From the NCBI GenBank assembly GCA_963575745.1, contig CAUYUJ010003429.1:1-64000 (forward strand): DNA of 64,000 nt. The letters are read 5' to 3'. The DNA is from Prorocentrum cordatum. Its lineage: Eukaryota; Sar; Dinophyceae; Prorocentrales; Prorocentraceae. The translations under genes were made by a program, and so were the position numbers. This document shows, one piece after another, positions 33,215 through 42,305 of this stretch (positions are counted from its first letter, which is position 1; each line of letters begins with the position of its first letter). The notes under the pieces were generated by a model. It had not been told where the DNA came from and searched no databases. It saw nothing but the letters and a program-made list of their open reading frames with translations.

Positions 33215-35277
33215 TGAATGAGTCTGGAGTGAGTGCTACCAGTGATCTGAGAAATGTTTAAGCCAGTGCCCACACATTCGTAATAGTGAAACGCCGGGCT
33301 GATGTCGTTGTCGTAGTGGATCAGCGTAGACCCGGTGGCGTACTTTACTGCAGGTAGACTTGACACACTCTTAGCCAATCGAACTGCTACTACATGTTCT
33401 ACTCGGAAGTAATTTCGTACGAGATACTGTAGTGCTAAGTGTACGCGCGGGTGAAACTTGCTGTCGTCTGACAGATTAAGGTTTCCCTTGTAATCGGGGA
33501 TATACCCGAAAATTTTGGCAGGTTTCCCTGCGCTGAGGTGCGCCACATAAGCAAGGACGGTTTGCATGGCCATATTATCCATGCCAAGTTCCCGTGTGAG
33601 GAGACATTCGATGTATAGTGTGTGACGAGCATCAGGATACATCACAATTACCTCACGAGATCCTGCCTTGACAACAATATGTCCTCTTTCAGGCACGTTT
33701 CGGATCACCGGGAATGGGCCGTTCCAGCCTCCATGGTCGTCCTTGGTGGCAGTAGGTCGGTGGTAGTCGACCAAATCCCCTGATGAGTAGAGGCGAGCAC
33801 CATCAGGAGTCGTCTTAGCCCTAAGAGCCCGATTTGTCTTGGCTACAGCAGTAGCCTGAGTTATAGCTTCGAGGCTGACTTCCCTTACACGACGTTCTCG
33901 TTCGTGTCCTGAAGTCTCGGGTCCCTTGGGAAAGTCAAGGGTATCGAGATCAGGAAGGAAGGAGGGCTGACGTCCTGTGTGTGCCTGATATGGCGATACT
34001 CCGTTATAAAACGTAAACGCATTAGTAACGAAGATGCCTTCCGCCAATACTCTAGTGAATACAACAGGGATGTTGTGTCTATTCAATTCTTCCTCAATCA
34101 TGTGGAGGACGCCTCTGAGAATGCCGTTTCGTGACTCAATTGAAGTCGCGTGTTGGCCAGGTGCACGGATACGAAGTTCCGTGCCCTTATTGGCCATCAT
34201 GGTTTTAGCGGCATCGTGATTCAGGGCGCCTTCTCCGTCTGAGTATAAAACTTTGAAGGGTCCGTGATAGGCAATCCAGCAATAGTGGTAGGCGTCGATG
34301 ATAGTGTCACGTTCTCTGTCGGAAATCTCTAGGCCTGCTGCCAGGCGAATACAACGATCCATAATATGAAATATGGTCCGTTTCTTGTAAAACATGAGGT
34401 CCATTTCCCCTTCATCGAGCCAGTTGCCAGGGAGGCTTACCGATGGTAATGTTGAGTTTCCTGGACGTTCCCATGCTCTACATTCCCGACAGGTATCGCA
34501 GATTTCCTTGATCATGTTCAGTCGAACGTTATCAAGCCCCACCTTTTCGAGGATTAGCCTCATCTTTGGCTCCTTCGCATGATGCCATCGCAGATGCAGT
34601 TTTCGGAGTTCCTTTTTTACAACATGGGGTTCGTGACTACGGAGACTCTGTAGACTGTGTTGGATGTCAAATCTCGTCCAGTCGGGTAGTCGTGGAGCCC
34701 CAGGGCCGGTGGAGGCAAGAGGGTTCCTTGTAGCTCTCCGCAGTTGATCCCCTGTGTTGACTGCGTCTGGAGGTGGTGGTACGCCTTGTAGACGTCCGCG
34801 GCGGGCCGCTACCTGTGGCGTGTCGCTAGAAGACGCAGAAGGCGTGTTTCCACGCTCGGGGGCGTCTCGTAGCAGGTCGTAGCTGCTGGTACCAGATGTC
34901 GGATCGACGTTACCGAAGGATCGTGGTCGTGGTGGCCTGGCGTGTGCGCCTTGGCGGCCACCTGAAGCTGAAGCTTGGCCCTCACCAGGTTTAGGTAAGG
35001 GTTTCCACCAAGCTGGCACGGCTTTGCCTTCGGGGTCGTGGTCGTCTGGTAGTTTAAATGGTTCAGCAAAGCGACATTTACCAGGTTCGGTATCAAGGTG
35101 GTTCTTAACACCCTTGCTTCTCGTAAGATCCCTTTTGACATGCTGGACATGGCCAATATACAGAGATGGAGTCATGATATTTGCACTGCGTAGGGTCTCT
35201 GTTATGGCTAGGACTGTCCTTTCGGACGTTGTCGATGCATGCCGGGCACGTAGCCACCTTTGGGATGATACGATCAC
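33184..35277 (-). pseudogene. Copia-type element: integrase
   Basis: Minus strand, about 697 codons in one frame. Residues 224-270 hold an HHCC zinc finger (LHLRWHH and CDTCREC). The catalytic core has Asp293 (GEMDLMFY), Asp347 (LYSDGEGAL) and Glu381 (SIESRNGILR), with 33 residues between the last two, close to the DD35E spacing. C-terminal to it is a PHRPT/GPFP-type region. Integrase inserts the cDNA into the host genome. The frame runs from the preceding methyltransferase-like region by a shift near 35130. Its end overlaps the RT frame by 31 nt; a GC-AG intron of 80 nt (33263 to 33184) would join GT-G to FHDDLAKYQ in frame, or the junction is another frameshift. Confidence 0.88.
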
Positions 35278-36112
35278 CGATGCGTCTCATACCTTCGCCT
35301 GGTTCAGCTTGCTCAGGAAGGTCGGCAGGATAAGCATGCGCAGTGCTTATAGGCGCGTTTCCGCGCGTAGTGTCAATGGCTTTCGCCAGATAGACGGCTT
35401 CCACGAAGGCAGACTGCAGTCGTCGAGTATATCTTTGTGCCAGTGAAAGCTCGGTGTTGCACGGTTGTGCGTGCACATGCTGACCGTTGCACTTGAGTCG
35501 CTCAAAGGGTTTAAGAATTGTCTCGTCGTTGCTGGTGATATTTGTCGGCTTCTTAATATAGTCACCAGTCGTATCCTTAAGTCCCGTAGCGCATTGGTCA
35601 ATGCGTACGGTTGTAATGTGTGGTCGGTTGGCAAGCTTCGTCCATGGAGAGATATCGTCCACCCATGTTCCTGTAGGTTGTTCGCGTATAAACCACCTCT
35701 GAGCGTCATCTTGGGTTACAGCAATTTTACCACAGTAAATTATGTGTGGTAAGTCTTCTCTGCGGTGCTGTTCCCAAGTGTTATAGTTGACTTTGTAGTT
35801 GTAGTAAGATGGTGGTCCTGTGGTGCGGCAGCTGGGTTGCAGTATGGCAACTCGTACGTAGCATATTGCAAAGTAATGATCTATAACCTGCTGCACCGAG
35901 GGGTCTCCCAGGTCGACATATGTAGTCTTGTCCAAGTTGCCGCCTGAGGAAAGTCCCCTTGAGAAGGCAAGCTCTGAGATGCCACCCTCGCCGCCACAAA
36001 GCTCCAACATATCCACGCAGTTGTTATGGCCGTAGCATAGTGTAGCAACTATGCTGTATATGTTAGCGTGTGTGTCGGGCATAGATGTGGGGAGGGGTAA
36101 GGAACAGGTCAT
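35105..36112 (-). pseudogene. Copia-type element: methyltransferase-like domain and Cys motifs
   Basis: Minus strand, 335 codons. Residues 33-70 read CVDMLELCGGEGGISELAF then a YVDLGDP stretch, which resembles motif I of the SAM-binding Rossmann fold (E-x-GGGEG type). Residues 88-105 read VAILQPSCRTTGPPSYYN, at the place of the catalytic P-C motif of cytosine-5 methyltransferases but not a canonical PPC. The C terminus has CPACIDN, CKYHD and WPCPACQKG, a likely zinc-binding set. Cytosine methyltransferases have been reported in dinoflagellate copia-type elements; whether this divergent domain is active, or methylates RNA or DNA, cannot be told. It shifts frame near 36080 (from 36063-36980) and near 35130 (into integrase). 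Confidence 0.55.
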
Positions 36113-36980
36113 CGTCCTCGTCGGAGCTTATCAGCTCAACAGGGACGTCAGTACTCCAGATTGCCATAAGATCCTGTCCGAGTCCTGACAAGTCGTCGCC
36201 GCAATCGTCATTTCCGTCTTCAACGTGCTTTTTAATGCGGCGAGGCTTGATGCCTGCTTCCTTTTCGGCTTTGAGCCTCTCCTTCTGCTTTATACGCGAT
36301 TCAGTGGGTAAAGCTTGCTCGTCTTGTTCGTCGGTCTGTGTACTCATTGTCGTGGTTGAATGGGTACATGCGTCAATCGCCAGAGTCGGGAGGGGGAGAG
36401 AACAGTCATCTATGATGACGCGTCGATGTTTCTGTGGTGATTGAGTCGGCTCGTTTCCGAGCAAGACCGGTTCCTCGGGTTGCCAATACAACCGAGTACT
36501 GATGTTGGCAACCCCTGCAGGTAATGGCGCATGCCAATCATACCCTGTTGGTTGATCGGTAACTGAGATATCTTGAATAACCGCGTTGGTATCCAGGTTG
36601 ATTGTTACACGTCGGATGACTTCAGACCATTTTGGTCCTCCCTTATGAGTCGTCACGTAGTGACGGGTATTATGGTCTGTACGTGTATACGTATTTAAGT
36701 ATACGGGCACGTTTCCGTGCGTGGTGGTGCTCCCCAGGATTTTGTCGTTCAAGTGACGGATGAGTATAGTACGTGTCTGAGCCCGCCATTCAGCATGTCG
36801 CACTGTATGGCCGTACCAATCCAACACATGTTGTGGTATGGCCTGCTTACAGGTACATGTCCACAGCTTCGAGCTGATCGGTATTGATGATGCTACCTGC
36901 ATATAGGTACCGCTTGGTGTACTGTCTTGCATATTGAACCGAATACCGAAATGACACAGACGCATCCGTATTACTGACAA
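36063..36980 (-). pseudogene. Copia-type element: unknown region upstream of the methyltransferase-like domain
   Basis: Minus strand, about 305 codons. The N-terminal 190 residues look globular (CHFGIRFN, WYGHTVRHAEW, YDWHAPLPAG) and are followed by an acidic/basic linker with RIKQKERLKAEKEAGIKPRR and SSDEDDDLF. I recognise no family. It joins the upstream frame (37046-37366) across a 2-nt insertion at about 37045 (ATATAATA); removing TA gives IIFGPPGYVWK in frame. One 14-nt hairpin at 36449 and one at 36707 lie here. Confidence 0.6.
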
Positions 36981-37045
36981 CTTTAGATCTTCCAGGGCAT
37001 CACGTACTGGAGATAACTTCCAAACATATCCTGGGGGACCAAATA

Positions 37046-38548
37046 TTATATCTTCATGCGGAGTTTCTTGGCTTTAATCAACAGGTTCTGGATACGTGAC
37101 CAATGTGGGGCCACTCTCTTTCCTGGAGTTCGTACGTACCAGTCACCCGGAGTACTAATCCATATGAGAGTGTAATCTCCACTGATCACCGCACCTAGGT
37201 AGTTTGTGCCCACGCTTGTCATAAGTTCGTTGTGGGAAATACGATCACAAATATAACCTCGTGTGCGGAGGTCGGCACATGCCTCCCTCGTATCTTCGAT
37301 GACAAAAGCCCTCTTACTAAGGCAGGTTACCCCGCTGTCCTTGTTACCCCCCGGCTTTTCAGCCAACAGGCAAGACGACGAGGGGGCGACGTCGCCCTGC
37401 CATCTTCAAGATGAAGAAGATGTGCCTACAATATCTGCCAGCATCTGGGCTTCCCTCAGATGCTGGAGCTCAGCACTGCAGCGCGCCGTGGCCTCAGAGG
37501 CGGATTGCTCCGCAAATGCTGTCAGCATCGATGGATTATCCATCAGCTGTTTCAGCACGCCTTTGGACCTAGCGTCGCTGACCGTATGCAATTCACGATT
37601 AGTGTATCCCATCACTATTTTACGGCGGGACTGTACAGCGTCCATGGGTACACTACCACCATGCAGGGCCAGTGTCCTGGCAACAAAACAATCGAACGTC
37701 TCGAGATCGTCGATGTTGTCGCCTCGCATGGTGGCCTTGGCGAGCGTCTCCATCAACCCCTGGGGCAGGTTTCCCTGCAATTGATTGCGCTCCTGCGCTG
37801 GGGTCGGCTCGCCTGTCAGCACTGTCTGGAAGGACGTGCTGCTTGAGCTCGAGGCGGGTTGCCCCGCAGCTCCAAAACAATCACACCTGATCGACAGATG
37901 CCCTGACGGCAACTTTGTCGTCGGCATGATTTTGGAGCCTTCTGGGAGCTCCATTTTGACCTGCCCCTTACCAGGGAATATCAGCTTTTCCTGGCCTCGT
38001 TCAAGCACGATGATCGTGCGTTTGTCCTGCATACTATCGAGACCTAGGATGGCTGGCAGGTCCTTGCCACAGCCTGACACAATGTTCGTCTTGTATGAAT
38101 CGAGTTGGGCCGACCCCTGGTACTCGCAGGCAATACTGAATGTGCCTACGGTATCCGCTGGGGCCGACCCTTCTCCCACTCCGTTGATATTCAAACGAGA
38201 GCGGGGCTCGAACGTACAAGTACGGCCATGTGCCTCGGCAGCCTGGACGAACTTACGGCTCGTGTTCTCGCCCATGATGTTGATCTTCGAACCGACGTCG
38301 ATGTATGGAATTTCCACCATCATCCAAGAACGTCTTACTCGGCTGCTTGATGTGCACAGTTTCTGAAGTGTCGGCTGTGTCGGTAGGCGGGTTTCCCCGC
38401 GGCACAGTCGTACTCCCTGGCGGGTTACCCCGCATGACACTGGCATGTGACTCGCTCTCGGCCATGCGTGCCAGGTCAATGTACTGGAAGTACGACACGT
38501 GCTGGGCGTGATCGCCACGCTCCTCTCGCCAGTTGGCATACTCATCAC
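37046..38548 (-). pseudogene. Copia-type element: retropepsin and following region
   Basis: Minus strand, one frame from 38548 to 37046 interrupted by TGA at 37406-37408. Only about 38320 downwards is likely the true frame. YIDVGSKINIMG (Asp84) is the active-site loop of a retroviral-type aspartic protease, with D-V-G in place of D-T-G, and LPAILGLDSM (167-172) is the C-terminal ILG motif. Such a protease cuts the polyprotein. After it comes a Ser/Gln-rich stretch and a helical part (NIDDLETFDCFVARTLALHG) of unknown role, then, beyond the TGA, TCLSKRAFVIEDTREACADL and YTLIWISTPGDWYVRTPGKR. The start of the frame overlaps the end of the preceding frame (38253-42305), so a shift lies near 38310-38330. 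Confidence 0.78.
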
Positions 38549-41500
38549 GTATGCTCATATACTGCTCGCGGGTCGTGCGCCTTATCAACGTTAGGTACGA
38601 GTGAAGGGCGATGTCCTGCAGCCCCTCGTTCGCGATGTGATCCCGGTACCGCAGCCACTCCTCGAACTCCTCATTCGTCGCTGAGATGTTGACGGCCCTG
38701 GCTGCTGTTGCTGCTGACGCCGCTGGGGATTCTGATAGGTCTAACGACGGACTATCAGTTTCAGGATTATTGGCATCTAGCATAAATGTTGTGTGCGTAT
38801 TATCCATTTGATTCTGGAAATGTCGTACACGCAACTCGCGCAACTGATCAGGGTCCAGTGACATCTCAGCCTCGCCTCCACTCTGGGGGGACATCTGAGG
38901 AGTATTATGCAGGTTTCCCTGCTGAGGCGCCGTCATCGGGATAAGCTGATCAAAAAATCCCGTTTCCACTGGCGGCCTTACCTCTTCAGGCAGGTATCCC
39001 TGCTGTTGTGACGGAACTGTCTGCATAGCTAGCATCCTGGACGTCATCTCCTCCACCATGCTCCTCAGCTCCCGCAGCTCTCTCGCTGACTGCTCAGGAG
39101 TCTGACTAAAGGAGCCGGTCCATGGGAAGGATGATGCTATAATGCCAGGTGCTCGACAGATAGCACATGGTGGCTGCTGGGGATCTCCCTCACGCTGATT
39201 TGCGACGTGGCCCACCACATTAGAATTCCAGCATCCCTCGTGGAATAGGTGATTGCACCTCAGGCGGTAGACGCTATCCCTGGGCTGAAATTCTTCGAGG
39301 CATACCGCACAGGTATCTTCCATCCCAGTGAAGACTTCTACGTCTGCTACCCTGGGATATACCCGCCGCTGCCTCTCCAATACCGTCTCGGAGGGCATGA
39401 AGGCTGATGGGGGTGTCCCCGTTGGATTCAGCACTTCCTGCACTTCGACATTTGGCATGGAAGTGGTAGGAGTCACGGCGGGCGAGTTTCCTCGCAAAGG
39501 TGAGCCCCTGCTCCTCACCACATCAAGTGCAGCTGCACGTGACTGATCCCGTACGCTTTGCACAGCCTGCCTCCTCCTGAAACATGCCTGCTGAGTGTGG
39601 TGCGTCTGCCTGATGTAGTCAGGCACGCCCCTACTGCCAGACGATATTGAATGGGCAGTGGGCTGAACAACCACCTCTGGTGATGTTGGTGAAGGCATAA
39701 AGGCCATGTGCGGGTACATGGAATGGTCGCTGCAGCGCACATTAATGAGGTTATGCATCTGATCCGCCAATTCACGAACAAATTTGTTCGGAACCCTTGA
39801 CCCATCAGGGTATAATGGCGGATTCATCTGCGTTGGTGGTGGCCTCTGGCCCTGAGACATGCTCGGATGGGCGTTGAACGCCGGGATAAAGGCTCGTTGC
39901 CGAGCAGGGTCCCGTGGGTTGGGACCCTCAGGTTCCCAGGACCAGGCTGGCCTCCACCTCTGCCCACTTGGGTGAGGCAGATTATGGTTCTGCACCTGCT
40001 GCACCGCGGCCGCCACTCTTGAGCGATAGTCGTCAGGTACACCCGCCCTGTGGTGGCTTGGTGTACCAGGCAGGTTTCCCTGCTGACTCGTTGGCGTGCC
40101 GGGCGGCATCATGTTGAGGAGGGCTGTGCTGTGATCAGCCCTAGCCGCAGCTATCCTCTCCATGAGTGTGCCGTTTGCGGCAGGGCGGACAGGTGTCCCG
40201 AATGGGGATTGTGCCGGTGGTGTGCCCAATGGAGTCATGCCCCTTGGAGTGTGCATGCTCTGAGTAGGGCTTCCATGCATTGGTTCAAACCGAGCAGGTC
40301 CGCTTGTAGGCAGGTTTCCCTGCATGGCCTGACGATTTCTCGTCGCCATAGCGGACATGGCTCCCTGGCCTGCGGCCCAGGGATCCTGCTGGTATAACCT
40401 GTCCGCCAACTGTTCTACCTGATCAGGGTTCAGCGCGGCTGCGATCTGATCCAGGTCCGAGGTACTGATGGCCTGCCAAGACACGGCACTAGGCCCTTGG
40501 CTTGGGGCACGGCTTGGAGCCGCGCTCCCGGCCTCACTCTCGGTAATCATGAAGATCCGATAGATCTCAGGCTGGTTTCCCAGCTGGGTAGGGCTGTAGT
40601 GGTCCCCAACTTCTCTGTGGAGGTAGCCCATAGGGGGGTCAACGCCCCCTTGGTCTCGGGACCACTGGTACTTAACGCTGGAAGTACCAACGTCAGCCCA
40701 CCTGTCAGGAGCAGACATCGTTGCGACGGAGACTCGCGCATGGCGGCTCCCCAGATATTCTGGATTACGCCATTGCCTTCCTGTGGTCAGGTCCTCTACA
40801 TGAGAGATGTAATACGGTTCAATGATACCGTTATCTCCCTCGGACAAGAGGGCTCCGTTATCGGACCAACAGAACTTCATGCCATCTTGTACGGCCTTAC
40901 GCCAATCTACGAAGATGATGATGTCTGAGTCTGGGTCCCACCCACTGTTCACGGCACGGCGGCGAACTGTCGGCACGAAGTGAATGTGCGACCGGCCTGT
41001 CCCCTTTTTCTTTGTGTTATGCTCAGGTCTACAGGACGGGCCGTGCCACATAATCCCTTCGAAGGCGTGCCATCGAGTGCCATGCATAGCAACATCGGGG
41101 CATGGGGCCGGTCTCCCGGCAGGTTGGTCGCACAGCACAATGTAGCTGTACAGCGACCATGGAGCTTTCAATTCCCATGAATGCCCCTGAGAGGCGCGGA
41201 CGAAGATAGTGGGCTCTCCGGAGTCCCGCATCAGCACCTTGAACTGTAGGCGCTGTTTTTCTTCTCCGTCTGGTTCACGGACATGAACAACTGCCATCAT
41301 GATGGCTGCCAGTTGGTCAACCGAGCGCCTACATAGATGCTCGTTGATGACCTTGGCCTCGTCATACTTTGGATTATACCCAGCGTGTCTTGATTGACCT
41401 GTGTTCCACGGATAATGGTCAACGAGTTCCACTAGGTTAACCCAACCATCATGATCATCGAAAGATTCCAAGCGCCACACAGGATTGTGTTGCTTGTCTG

Positions 41501-42305
41501 GCGCATGTCTGCATATCCTGCTGAGAGCTTTGCTCAGCTGTTTGAGAATATCATTGGATGTGGGAAGGATTCCAGCTTTCCTGCATTCCTTCATGAATGT
41601 CTCATCCACCGAGCGTATCGGTGGGAGCTTCCGAAGCGCAAGTCTATCCCTGATCACATTTGGAGTCCCACTAGTGAAGGACGTGTCACCTGGGTGGTGC
41701 AGCTGAACCACTGGCGGGTTTCCCCGCATCGGAGCCTCTGTTGCTGAGGAGGCTGCGGCTCCAGAAGAGGAGGAAGCTGCTGCGGCAGCGCCTGGCGGGT
41801 TTCCCCGCGGAGATGCGCGACTGGCGCTGCCCCTGATCTTCGGCACCCAGTTACCCCTCGACATAGCTCCTTCATCGGACCTCCTGGAACGAGCCGCCAC
41901 AGGCGAAGCTGGCGCAGGTGCATACCCACTGCGCTCGAAAGCTGCCGCCCTTTTCGCAATGGAATTGCTGCGACTAAGCGGGCGTCTTCGTTCCTCCATC
42001 GGGTCCTGAGGTTGCTGCTTGGGCACAGACGCTTGTGTAGGAGTTGTGCCAATCGGCGGCCTCGGAGTTTCAGTTCGAGGCACCTCCATCTGCACGTCTG
42101 GCCCAGGGTCCTGAGGGCTCGTCTTCGGTTTCGGCACCGAGGACGGCTTAGGTGTCGGGGGTTCACTCTTGGCCTTCGAAGTTAGTGGGGGTGGGGGCCT
42201 CGTAGCCTTCTTCATGAAGATATTACTAGAATCCTCCAACATCTTGCGAGTTGCCTCGCGAGTGCGGTCTTCTGCTGTCCGCATACGCTCCTCATCCTCC
42301 GCCAC
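38253..42305 (-). pseudogene. Copia-type element: Tpt1/KptA-like domain and RING-H2 finger
   Basis: Minus strand, 1350 codons without a stop. Residues 1-240 are charged and Pro/Ser-rich. Residues 254-505 (about 41546-40791) match the Tpt1/KptA RNA 2'-phosphotransferase family: LSKALSRICRHAPD (Arg266-His267), EEKQRLQF (Arg352), RASQGHS, AMHGTRW, GRSHIHF (Arg438), IIIFVDWRKA and GIIEPYYI. The four residues essential in yeast Tpt1 (R, H, R, R) are all kept. Tpt1 removes the 2'-phosphate left at tRNA splice junctions, using NAD+. Residues 510-960 are Gln/Pro/Gly-rich linker. Residues 999-1050 (39311-39156) are a RING-H2 finger: CAVC, 14 residues, CNHLFHEGC, 22 residues, CAIC, as in ubiquitin ligases. 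Rest: low complexity, many hairpins. It joins the gag-like frame by a +1 shift at an AAAA run near 42307. Confidence 0.85.
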
